A stretch of 34,468 nucleotides of DNA from an uncultured Bacteroidales bacterium (GTDB lineage: Bacteria > Bacteroidota > Bacteroidia > Bacteroidales > Bacteroidaceae), in contig CAMYYY010000032.1 in NCBI GenBank assembly GCA_947303715.1, forward strand, positions 1-34,468. Reading direction: 5' to 3'. This document shows positions 20,533 to 28,240 of the stretch, in pieces. The position numbers were made by a program, and so were the translations under genes. Below the pieces are notes generated by a model, which worked only from the letters and a program-made list of their open reading frames with translations, searched no databases and had not been told where the DNA came from. The first letter of the stretch is position 1. The number at the start of each line of letters is the position of its first letter.

Positions 20533-22542
20533 ATGAAGGCATTAATCCTTAATTCAGGACTTGGACAGCGGATGGGCGTGCTAACCAGCAACCAGCCGAA
20601 GTGCATGACAGAAATCTCTCCTACGGAAACCATCCTGAGCCGTCAGCTGAGGCTGATTGCTGAGGCAGGGCTGACGGAGGTGGTGATGACAACGGGCTAT
20701 TTTGACGAGGTGCTCACCCACTACTGCCAGTCGCTGGCGCTTCCGCTGAAGTTCACGTTTGTGCGGAATCCCCTGTATGACCAGACGAACTACATCTACT
20801 CCATCTATTGCGCCCGAGAATCCTTGCTGGATGACGACATCGTGCTGATGCATGGCGACCTGGTGTTCGAAAACCGCGTGTTCGACGCTGTCATCGCTGA
20901 CGAGGAGAGCTGCATGGCGGTAGACGCTGAAGCTCCCCTGCCGGAAAAGGACTTCAAAGCCGTCGTCCACAACGGGCGCATCAGCAAGATAGGCATCGAA
21001 TTCTTCGACGAGGCAATGGCTGCTCAGCCTCTCTATAAAATAAGGAAGAAGGACTGGGCCGTGTGGCTGAAAAGAATCGTGGAATACTGCGAGAGCGGAA
21101 ACCGGAAGTGCTATGCCGAGAATGCCTTCAACGAGGTTTCGGACGAGTGTTGCCTGAAGGCGCTGGACGTCAAGGGCGCCCTCTGCGCCGAGATTGATAC
21201 GCCTGACGACTTGAAGGTGGTCTCCAGCAAGCTGCACGAAATAGAGAATCGCTGGGTCTACATGTGCTTCTCAGCGGACCTGATACATAGCGGGCACATC
21301 GCCATCATAAAGAAAGCCCGCAAGCTGGGGCGCCTGGTCATCGGCGTGCTTTCCGACGAGGCTGTTGCCAGCTACAAGCGCTATCCGCTCATCCCCTTCT
21401 CAGAGCGTGCATCGTTGTTTGCAAACATCAGTGGCGTAGCAAAGGTGGTGGAGCAGAAGACGCTCTCGTATGCCGACAACCTACGTCAGCTGCGGCCTTC
21501 GTTTGTGGTGCATGGCGACGATTGGGTCACAGGCTTCCAACGCCCCATCCGCGACGAGGTCGTCGGCGTACTGAGCGAGTACGGCGGACAACTGGTGGAA
21601 TTCCCCTATACAAACGACGAAAAGTTGAAGGAACTGGACAAGCAGAGCCGCGCCCAGCTGGCTATGCCTGACATGCGGCGTGGACGCCTGCGCAAGCTGA
21701 TTGGCATGAAGGGGCTTGTCACAGCCCTGGAGGCTCACAGCGGTATCACGGGACTGATAGCTGAAAAGACTACCGTTCTGCAGGACGGCAAGACGTATCA
21801 GTTCGATGCCATGTGGATTTCCTCGCTCTGCGACTCTACGGCAAAGGGTAAGCCGGACATCGAGCTTGTCGATATGACCAGCCGCTTCCGCACCATCGAC
21901 GACATTATGGAGGTAACGACGAAACCCATCATCTTCGATGGCGACACAGGTGGGCTGACGGAACATTTCGTCTATACCGTCCGCTCATTGGAGCGTATGG
22001 GTGTCTCGATGGTGATTATCGAGGACAAGACGGGGTTGAAGAAAAACTCGCTCTTCGGAACGGAGGTGAAGCAGACGCAGGACACGATAGAGAACTTCTG
22101 CGCCAAGATAGCTGCTGGCAAGAAGGCGCAAAAGACATCGGACTTCATGATCTGCGCCCGTATTGAGTCGCTTATCCTGGAGCGCGGCATGGACGACGCG
22201 CTGACAAGGGCCCGTGCGTATGTGGATTCTGGGGCCGATGCCATCATGATTCACAGCCGCAAAAAAGACCCTGCGGAGATCTTCGAGTTTGTGGAGCGCT
22301 TCCGCAGCGAGGATACCGTTACTCCGATTGTCGTCGTCCCCACATCGTTCAACATGGTGACGGAGGACGAGTTCAAGCAGCGGGGCGTAAATGTCGTCAT
22401 CTATGCCAACCAGCTCACCCGAACGGGTTTTCCTGCCATGCAGCGTGCGGCACGTACCATCCTGGAGAATCATCGCGCCAAAGAGTGCGACGATATGTGC
22501 ATGAGCATCAAGGACATTATCACTCTTATACCTGAAGAATGA
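20533..22542 (+). CDS. aepX: Trifunctional nucleotidyltransferase / cytidylyltransferase / phosphoenolpyruvate mutase
   Basis: The 669-residue protein joins three domains. Residues 1-235 are a sugar-phosphate-type nucleotidyltransferase (LILNSGLGQRMG, QPKCMTEI, LMHGDLVF), similar to LicC/PntC cytidylyltransferases. Residues about 240-375 are a second, TagD-like cytidylyltransferase with the HSGH box (252-255) and IPFSERASL. Residues about 390-669 are PEP mutase, with the diagnostic EDKTGLKKNS at 497-506 and FDGDTGG before it. The mutase makes phosphonopyruvate, the entry step of almost all phosphonate pathways; the transferase domains probably activate the final phosphonate as a CMP derivative. 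ATG 20533 is chosen from the promoter ending at 20505. The gene overlaps the decarboxylase by 4 nt (ATGA). Confidence 0.92.
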   Translation: MKALILNSGLGQRMGVLTSNQPKCMTEISPTETILSRQLRLIAEAGLTEVVMTTGYFDEVLTHYCQSLALPLKFTFVRNPLYDQTNYIYSIYCARESLLDDDIVLMHGDLVFENRVFDAVIADEESCMAVDAEAPLPEKDFKAVVHNGRISKIGIEFFDEAMAAQPLYKIRKKDWAVWLKRIVEYCESGNRKCYAENAFNEVSDECCLKALDVKGALCAEIDTPDDLKVVSSKLHEIENRWVYMCFSADLIHSGHIAIIKKARKLGRLVIGVLSDEAVASYKRYPLIPFSERASLFANISGVAKVVEQKTLSYADNLRQLRPSFVVHGDDWVTGFQRPIRDEVVGVLSEYGGQLVEFPYTNDEKLKELDKQSRAQLAMPDMRRGRLRKLIGMKGLVTALEAHSGITGLIAEKTTVLQDGKTYQFDAMWISSLCDSTAKGKPDIELVDMTSRFRTIDDIMEVTTKPIIFDGDTGGLTEHFVYTVRSLERMGVSMVIIEDKTGLKKNSLFGTEVKQTQDTIENFCAKIAAGKKAQKTSDFMICARIESLILERGMDDALTRARAYVDSGADAIMIHSRKKDPAEIFEFVERFRSEDTVTPIVVVPTSFNMVTEDEFKQRGVNVVIYANQLTRTGFPAMQRAARTILENHRAKECDDMCMSIKDIITLIPEE

Positions 22543-23684
22543 TTTCACCGAAGTTTTTTATTCAAACTCTGGAGGCAAACGGCATTGAGTTCTTTGCTGG
22601 CGTGCCAGATTCGTTGTTGAAGAACATCTGTGCCTACATGGCAGACCACATAGACAGCCATCACTACATCATTGCTGCTAACGAAGGAGGAGCTGTCGGC
22701 CTTGCCGCTGGCTATCATCTCGCTACAAGCCGCATCGGTATGGTTTTCATGCAAAATTCCGGCGAAGGCAATGCCATCAATCCGCTGGCCTCGCTGACGG
22801 ATAAGGAGGTTTACAACATTCCCGTCCTTCTGCTTATCGGCTGGCGGGGTGAGCCTGGCATTCACGATGAGCCGCAGCACGTCAAGCAGGGCAAGGTGAC
22901 TCTTCCTCTGTTGGACGTCATGGGCATCCGTCATGCCATTCTCAGCAAAGACGATGCTGAGGCCGCCCGCCAAGTGGAAGAGGCTGTCCACTTCATGGAG
23001 GAGAGCAAAGAACCCTTTGCGTTAGTGGTTGAAAAGGACACCTTCGAGCCTTATACGCTGAAGAATAAAAAAGAGAGCCATCTGACGCTAACACGCGAGA
23101 AGGCTATCCAGATAGTGGCGGCGGCTATTGGGCCCGAGGACGTCATCGTCAGCACCACAGGCATGATCAGCCGCGAGCTCTTTGAATTCCGCGCTGCGAA
23201 AGGGCAGAGCCACGAGCAGGATTTTCTGACTGTAGGCTCCATGGGCCACGCCTCGCAGATTGCCCTCGGAATTGCTTTGGCCAAGCCTGAAAGAACGGTC
23301 TGGTGTTTCGACGGCGATGGCGCAGCAATCATGCATCTGGGCAGTATGCCTATTGTGGGCTCGCTTTGTCCGACAAACCTTGTTCATATAGTCTTCAATA
23401 ACGGCACCCATGATTCTGTAGGCGGGCAACCTACTGTGGGACTGGAGATTGAGTTCCCCGAGTTGGCAGAAGTATTCGGCTATAAGCAGGTCAACTGGGT
23501 GGATAGCGAGGAGCAGCTTACCGACATCATGACGTTCCTGCCCCAATGGGCTGCAAAGAAGGATGGCCCCTACTTCCTTGAGATCCGAGTCAGGAAGGGC
23601 AATCGCAAGGATCTCGGACGCCCCACCACTACCCCGTTGGAAAACAAGGAGGCATTCATGAAATTCCTGTCAAAAAAGGACTAA
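22539..23684 (+). CDS. aepY: Phosphonopyruvate decarboxylase
   Basis: The 381-residue ThDP enzyme pulls the unfavourable PEP mutase reaction forward by converting phosphonopyruvate to phosphonoacetaldehyde and CO2. The N-terminal Pyr domain begins FFIQTLEANGIEFFAGVPDS, has the catalytic Glu in AANEGGAVGLAAG, and continues with FMQNSGEGNAINPLASLTD. The PP domain carries the ThDP motif FDGDGAAIMHLGSMP through FNNGTHDSVGGQ. Length and order match family enzymes (about 375-390 residues). It is translationally coupled to the mutase by an ATGA overlap and followed 12 nt later by the dehydrogenase. Confidence 0.94.
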   Translation: MISPKFFIQTLEANGIEFFAGVPDSLLKNICAYMADHIDSHHYIIAANEGGAVGLAAGYHLATSRIGMVFMQNSGEGNAINPLASLTDKEVYNIPVLLLIGWRGEPGIHDEPQHVKQGKVTLPLLDVMGIRHAILSKDDAEAARQVEEAVHFMEESKEPFALVVEKDTFEPYTLKNKKESHLTLTREKAIQIVAAAIGPEDVIVSTTGMISRELFEFRAAKGQSHEQDFLTVGSMGHASQIALGIALAKPERTVWCFDGDGAAIMHLGSMPIVGSLCPTNLVHIVFNNGTHDSVGGQPTVGLEIEFPELAEVFGYKQVNWVDSEEQLTDIMTFLPQWAAKKDGPYFLEIRVRKGNRKDLGRPTTTPLENKEAFMKFLSKKD

Positions 23685-23696
23685 ATCAACATTGTC

Positions 23697-24884
23697 ATGC
23701 AGGAAATCGTACAGGGCATCGGGCATTTGCCAGAGATAATGGCAAGAACAGGAAAGCGGAAGATTCTTCTCGTTACCGATGCGTCCTTTCCGTTTCTCTC
23801 CATTAAGGAGGAGGTGGAGGCGCTGGCAGTAGAGAAGGTGCTGTTTTCCGACTTCACGTCCAATCCTTTGTACGAAGATATCTGCAAGGGCATCCGATTT
23901 TTTCAAAACGAGAAGTGTGAAGCCCTCTTGGCTGTGGGCGGAGGCAGCGCCATTGATGTGGCAAAATGCATCAAGATGGCTGTGCTGGGGCTGGAGAACA
24001 TAACGGGGAAGAGCCTTTTTAAGGGTCAACAAGTCAACGAGTCAACGAGTCAACGGACGAAGCAGCGAGAGCAAAGTCAAACTTGTTTGGACTATGCCGA
24101 GTCGCGACGGACGAAGAGCAAAGCTCAACAAGTTGACCTCTATTCCCTTCCCCTTATCGCCATTCCCACCACAGCGGGGACGGGCAGCGAATCAACCCAC
24201 AACGCCGTGATGTATTACGAGGGAGCCAAGCAGACGATGACGAACGACGCCATACTGCCTGACTATGCCCTGCTGGAGCCTGCCGTACTGAAGACCTTGC
24301 CACTCTATCAGAAGAAGTGCACCATGCTTGATGCTCTATGTCAGGGTATTGAGAGCTGGTGGTCGGTAAACTCCACCGATGAATCAAAGTCGTATGCCCG
24401 TCAGGCAGTAGAACGGATTGTTGAGTATTGGCGTTCTTACATCGTGGACAACGATGCTGAGGCTACGGCTCAGATTATGTGGGCAGCCAACTATGCCGGA
24501 CGTGCCATCAACATCTCTGCTACTACGGCAGCCCACGCCATGAGCTATAAGATTACCTCCCTTTATGGTCTTCCGCACGGCCATGCGGTAGCCGTCTGCC
24601 TGCCGGAAATTTGGGAGTATATGCTCTCCCATCCCGAAGGCTGCATCGACCCACGTGGCGAAGCGTATATGCTGGACGTCTTCCAGTCCATCAGCCAGCT
24701 AATCAGTATTCAAGGCTTCCGCAAGCTGATGGATGAGCTGAGCATGCAGCAGCCTGTAAGCCGTCAGCGGGAAGAAGAGCTGACGCTACTCAGCCGCTCC
24801 GTCAATCCCGTCAGGATGAAGAACAATCCCGTTGCCATCGACGAGCAGCAGGCCCGTAGATTATACGAAGCAATCATCAAATAG
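23697..24884 (+). CDS. Phosphonoacetaldehyde-reductase-like iron-containing dehydrogenase with in-frame repeat insertion
   Basis: The 395-residue protein is an iron-containing alcohol dehydrogenase: AVGGGSAIDVAKCIK at about residues 80-94, IPTTAGTGSES at about 153-163, DALCQGIESWW in place of the usual DALxHxIE, and LPHGHAVAVCLP. By position it should reduce phosphonoacetaldehyde to 2-hydroxyethylphosphonate, as PhpC-type enzymes do. Between the NAD-binding glycine loop and IPTTAG lie about 40 extra polar residues (VNESTSQRTKQREQSQ and on). They are encoded by the palindromic repeat at 24024-24138 and are unlike the family. The frame stays open across it. The replacement of a usual metal-ligand His by Gln is seen; its effect is unknown. 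Confidence 0.8.
   Translation: MQEIVQGIGHLPEIMARTGKRKILLVTDASFPFLSIKEEVEALAVEKVLFSDFTSNPLYEDICKGIRFFQNEKCEALLAVGGGSAIDVAKCIKMAVLGLENITGKSLFKGQQVNESTSQRTKQREQSQTCLDYAESRRTKSKAQQVDLYSLPLIAIPTTAGTGSESTHNAVMYYEGAKQTMTNDAILPDYALLEPAVLKTLPLYQKKCTMLDALCQGIESWWSVNSTDESKSYARQAVERIVEYWRSYIVDNDAEATAQIMWAANYAGRAINISATTAAHAMSYKITSLYGLPHGHAVAVCLPEIWEYMLSHPEGCIDPRGEAYMLDVFQSISQLISIQGFRKLMDELSMQQPVSRQREEELTLLSRSVNPVRMKNNPVAIDEQQARRLYEAIIK
24024..24138 (+). repeat. Palindromic short-word repeat inserted in a coding region
   Basis: It starts GGTCAAC and ends GTTGACC (perfect 7-bp ends). AGTCAACG is repeated in tandem near the left, CAAACTTGTTTG is a central palindrome, and GGACGAAG...GAGCAAAG is repeated twice. 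The word GAGTCAACGAGTC also occurs, reversed, in the intergenic palindrome at 1127-1139. Confidence 0.75.
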
Positions 24885-24885
24885 C

Positions 24886-26442
24886 ATGTCCGTAGTTGAC
24901 CAGAAACGCATAGCCCGCAACACCCTGCTGCTTTACATCCGCATGGGTCTGGTCATGCTGGTTGGGCTCTACACCTCGCGTGTCGTGCTGGACGTACTGG
25001 GCGAAGTCGATAATGGCATCTACAACGCCATTGGCGGTGTGGTTGTGATGTTCTCGTTCCTCAGCACCACTATGTCTACCGCCTGCCAACGCTTCTTCTC
25101 CTTCGAACTGGGAAAAGAGGACTTCAATGGCTTGCGGGCCGTATTCAGCCAGAGTCTTGTTATCTTCCTGGGATTGGTGTTGCTGGTTGTTGTCTTGGGC
25201 GAGACAGCCGGATTGTGGTTTGTGGAAAACAAGATGCAGATGGCCGGGCGCGACGAAGCGGCCCGCTGGGTCTATCATTGCTCGGTAGCAGGCTTTATCT
25301 TCCTGCTTATGCGCACCCCCTACATGGGCATGATTATTGCCCGCGAGAAGATGAAGGTGTTTGCCTACATCAGCGTGTTTGAGGCGCTTGGAGCTTTGGC
25401 TGTGGCTATTGCCTTGCAATATTACGGCACCGATAAACTGAAGCTTTATGCCCTGCTGATGCTCTGCCTGCAAGCTCTGATGGCTATGGCATATTGGCTC
25501 TACTGTCGGCTGTTCTATCGCGAGTGCCGCTTCACGCTACGCTGGGGAGGCAAGCCCGTCGGCAACCTATTCCGCTTCACAGGTTGGGAGATGATGGGCA
25601 CGCTTGCCGGCACCTGCAAGACGGGCGGCGTCAGCATCCTCATCAACATGTTCTTCGGCCCTATCCTCAACACCCCGCGCGCCCTTGCACAGAAAGTCTA
25701 TATGACCATCGCCCAGCTGCAGACGAACTTCTATATGGCTGTTCGTCCGCAGATTATCAAGTCCTACGCCGTCGGAGCTATGGACGAGATGGAGAAGTTG
25801 CTTTTCCAAAGCACCCGTCTCACCTACTACCTGCTGCTGATTATCGCTGTGCCGCTGATGGTTGAGACCCCCTTCATCCTCGACCTTTGGCTGAAGGACG
25901 TACCTGCACATACGGTTTTCTTCACCCGTCTGCTGCTTGTCGGAGGGCTCATCGACAGCTTTGGCAGCCCTCTTGGTGCAGCCGTGCAGGCTACAGGACA
26001 GAACAAACGCTATCAGATTGGCGTCGGCCTCACGCTGCTGGCTATCCTGCCGTGCACCTACGTCGCCTACAAGGTGCTCCATCTGGGTGTGGAATGGGCG
26101 TTCTACTTCACCATCTTCTTCTCCTTCATCGCCCAGTTGGTACGAGCCGATTGTGTCCGTAGGCAGACGGGCATCAATATGCGCCGTTTTGCTCGCGAGG
26201 TGGTAGCCGTCGTAGTCGTCGTCACCCTTCTCTCCTTTGCCCTGCCGCTCTGTTTCAGGGAGTTTGCCTTTCCTGCCCTGACGGCTCATTGCCCATCGCT
26301 CATCCTCACTCTCCTTTCCATATTCATCAGCATTCTTTGGACAGGCGTTCTTGTTTACGCTACCGGCATTACCTCTTCTGAGCGACGTCACCTCCTTGAC
26401 TATCTCAAGGAAAAAACCCGAAAACAAGCAAAAGAAAAATAG
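24886..26442 (+). CDS. Wzx/MATE-like polysaccharide flippase
   Basis: The 518-residue membrane protein has about twelve to fourteen hydrophobic segments. Its start (QKRIARNTLLLYIRMGLVML, VGLYTSRVVLDVLGEVDNGI) is typical of the polysaccharide-export branch of the MOP (Wzx/MATE) superfamily, as are GFRFTG-like KPVGNLFRFTGWEMMGTL and later IDSFGSPLGAAVQATGQNKR. These proteins flip lipid-linked glycans across the inner membrane. Its start lies just after the dehydrogenase stop (1 nt gap), so it belongs to the phosphonate operon and may export the phosphonate-decorated product. Its substrate is not readable. Confidence 0.88.
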   Translation: MSVVDQKRIARNTLLLYIRMGLVMLVGLYTSRVVLDVLGEVDNGIYNAIGGVVVMFSFLSTTMSTACQRFFSFELGKEDFNGLRAVFSQSLVIFLGLVLLVVVLGETAGLWFVENKMQMAGRDEAARWVYHCSVAGFIFLLMRTPYMGMIIAREKMKVFAYISVFEALGALAVAIALQYYGTDKLKLYALLMLCLQALMAMAYWLYCRLFYRECRFTLRWGGKPVGNLFRFTGWEMMGTLAGTCKTGGVSILINMFFGPILNTPRALAQKVYMTIAQLQTNFYMAVRPQIIKSYAVGAMDEMEKLLFQSTRLTYYLLLIIAVPLMVETPFILDLWLKDVPAHTVFFTRLLLVGGLIDSFGSPLGAAVQATGQNKRYQIGVGLTLLAILPCTYVAYKVLHLGVEWAFYFTIFFSFIAQLVRADCVRRQTGINMRRFAREVVAVVVVVTLLSFALPLCFREFAFPALTAHCPSLILTLLSIFISILWTGVLVYATGITSSERRHLLDYLKEKTRKQAKEK

Positions 26443-26462
26443 GCAGCCCAAGCAAAAAGGAA

Positions 26463-26577
26463 TTTGCTTTTTCGCTCGGCTTGCACTATCTTTAACGGGC
26501 TTCGCCCGTTTTAATTAGGCTGCGCCTCGGAAAAATGCAAAAAAATTTGCTTTTTCGCTCGGCTTGCACTAATTTTG
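26463..26577 (+). repeat. Tandem promoter-bearing repeat before mdh, with a terminator between
   Basis: Unit 1: TTTG (26463-26466), 20 nt with CTCGGCTTGCAC, TATCTTTA (26487-26494). Unit 2: TTTG (26546-26549), the identical 20-nt spacer, TAATTTTG (26570-26577). AATTAGGCTGCGCCTCGG lies between. Unit 2 is the likely mdh promoter. Confidence 0.78.
26495..26514 (+). terminator. Terminator of the phosphonate operon
   Basis: ACGGGC-TTC-GCCCGT is followed by TTTAATT. It lies immediately after the decayed promoter unit 1, about 50 nt beyond the flippase stop. Confidence 0.85.
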
Positions 26578-26639
26578 CAGCGCTTGACGAAGAAATATAG
26601 TTTTAACCCTTAAAATTAATTCAGTAATTCAGTATTCTC

Positions 26640-27626
26640 ATGAAATTCTTAACAGAAGAAAAGCTCACTATCGTCGGTGCTGGCGGTATGATTGGTTCCA
26701 ACATGGCTCAAACGGCTCTTATGCTCGGTCTGACTCCTAACGTTTGCCTCTACGACATCTTCGAACAGGGTGTTCACGGTGTTGCTGAGGAGATTTATCA
26801 TTGCGGTTTCGAGGGTGCCAACGTCACTTGGACTACCGACCCTGCCGTTGCTTTCAAGGATGCCAAGTACATCGTCTCATCAGGCGGTGCACCCCGTAAG
26901 GAGGGTATGACCCGCGAAGACCTTCTCAAGGGCAACTGCCAGATTGCTGCCGAGTTCGGCGACTTCATCCATCAGTATTGCCCCGATGTGAAGCACGTCG
27001 TTGTCATCTTCAACCCCGCTGACGTCACCGCCCTTACCGCTCTTATCCACAGCGGTCTGAAGCCCGAGCAGCTCACCTCTCTCGCTGCCCTCGACAGCAC
27101 CCGTTTGCAGGAAGCCCTCGCTCAGGAGTTCGGCGTGCAGCAGTGCAAGGTTACTGGCGCCCACACCTACGGCGGACATGGCGAGCAGATGGCTGTCTTC
27201 GCTTCGCAAGTGAAGATTGACGGCAAGCCCCTCTCGGAGATGAACCTCTCTGCCGAAAAGTTTGCCGACATCAAGCAGCGCACCATTCAGGGCGGCAGCA
27301 ACATCATCAAGCTGCGTGGACGCAGCTCGTTCCAGAGCCCTGCCTACAACGCTGTGAAGATGATTGAGGGTGCTATGGGTGGCGAACCCTTCACCCTCCC
27401 TGCCGGCACTTACGTCAACACGGAGAAGTACAAGAACGTCATGATGGCTATGCCTACCATCATCGACGCTACGGGTGTCCACTACAGCGAAGTCAAGGGT
27501 ACGGCTGACGAAATGGCTGCCCTCGATGCTTCGTACGTCCACCTCTGCAAGATGCGTGACGAAATCGTCGACCTCGGCATCGTCCCGCCCGTCAGCGAGT
27601 GGAAGAAACTCAACCCGTACCTCTAA
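26640..27626 (+). CDS. mdh: Malate dehydrogenase
   Basis: The 328-residue enzyme oxidises malate to oxaloacetate with NAD. It has an N-terminal dinucleotide loop (IVGAGGMIGSNMA at about residues 11-23), SSGGAPRKEGMTREDLL (the substrate-arginine loop), FNPADVTAL, DSTRLQEAL, and the active-site His in GAHTYGGHGEQM. It uses U-ending codons such as CGT and GGT more than its neighbours, as expected for a highly expressed gene. A promoter precedes it at 26546-26577 and an inverted repeat follows. In Bacteroidales the enzyme serves the reductive fumarate/succinate branch. Confidence 0.95.
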   Translation: MKFLTEEKLTIVGAGGMIGSNMAQTALMLGLTPNVCLYDIFEQGVHGVAEEIYHCGFEGANVTWTTDPAVAFKDAKYIVSSGGAPRKEGMTREDLLKGNCQIAAEFGDFIHQYCPDVKHVVVIFNPADVTALTALIHSGLKPEQLTSLAALDSTRLQEALAQEFGVQQCKVTGAHTYGGHGEQMAVFASQVKIDGKPLSEMNLSAEKFADIKQRTIQGGSNIIKLRGRSSFQSPAYNAVKMIEGAMGGEPFTLPAGTYVNTEKYKNVMMAMPTIIDATGVHYSEVKGTADEMAALDASYVHLCKMRDEIVDLGIVPPVSEWKKLNPYL

Positions 27627-27636
27627 GAAGTAATCA

Positions 27637-27729
27637 TTAGGAATTAGGAGTTAGGAATTACCAATTAGGAATAGGTTGCGCTTTGCCGTTATCCCCAGAA
27701 AAATTCCTAATTCCTAATTCCTAATTTTT
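27637..27729. repeat. Inverted short-word repeat after mdh
   Basis: TTAGGAATTAGGAGTTAGG on the left is answered by ATTCCTAATTCCTAATTCC on the right, then TTTTTAATTTTTATTTTT. It can form a long stem around a 30-nt centre and probably terminates mdh transcription. Confidence 0.75.
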
Positions 27730-27749
27730 AATTTTTATTTTTCCTCTTC

Positions 27750-28181
27750 ATGAACGTTCAGATCATCAACAAGTCCCATCACCCCCTCCCGTCATACGCC
27801 ACGCCGCTGTCGGCAGGCATGGACCTGAGGGCAAATCTCGACGAGCCCATCGTGCTGCGTCCCATGCAGCGCTGCCTTGTCCCTACGGGACTGTTCATTG
27901 CCCTGCCTCCAGGCTACGAGGCACAAGTGCGCCCTCGTAGCGGTCTTGCCATCAAGCGCGGCATCTCTGTGCTCAACGCTCCTGGCACCATCGACGCCGA
28001 CTATCGGGGCGAAATCTGCGTCGTCCTCATTAATCTTTCTGCCGAGGATTTTGTCATAGAAGATGGAGAGCGCATCGCCCAGATGATTATCGCCCGCCAC
28101 GAGCAGGTCGTGTGGAAGGAGACTGATGTCCTCTCCGATACCGAGCGCGGCGCAGGCGGCTTCGGACATACAGGCGTTTGA
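27750..28181 (+). CDS. dut: dUTP diphosphatase
   Basis: The 143-residue enzyme hydrolyses dUTP to dUMP, keeping uracil out of DNA and feeding dTMP synthesis. All five trimeric-dUTPase motifs are present: SAGMDLRA (1), [10 protein letters not shown] (2), [16 protein letters not shown] (3), [10 protein letters not shown] (4) and [10 protein letters not shown] (5). The length is normal for the family. It is followed by three envelope genes in an order seen in other Bacteroidales. Confidence 0.97.
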   Translation: MNVQIINKSHHPLPSYATPLSAGMDLRANLDEPIVLRPMQRCLVPTGLFIALPPGYEAQVRPRSGLAIKRGISVLNAPGTIDADYRGEICVVLINLSAEDFVIEDGERIAQMIIARHEQVVWKETDVLSDTERGAGGFGHTGV

Positions 28182-28240
28182 GAGATTGAAGATTGGAAAT
28201 TGAAGATTGAAGATTAGAAATTAGGGTAAGAGGATAGGAT
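28182..28240 (+). repeat. Short-word repeat between dut and the TPR gene
   Basis: GATTGAAGATT and GAAATT words recur in direct orientation between 28182 and 28225. There is no partner arm nearby, so this is a tandem rather than an inverted structure. Confidence 0.6.
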
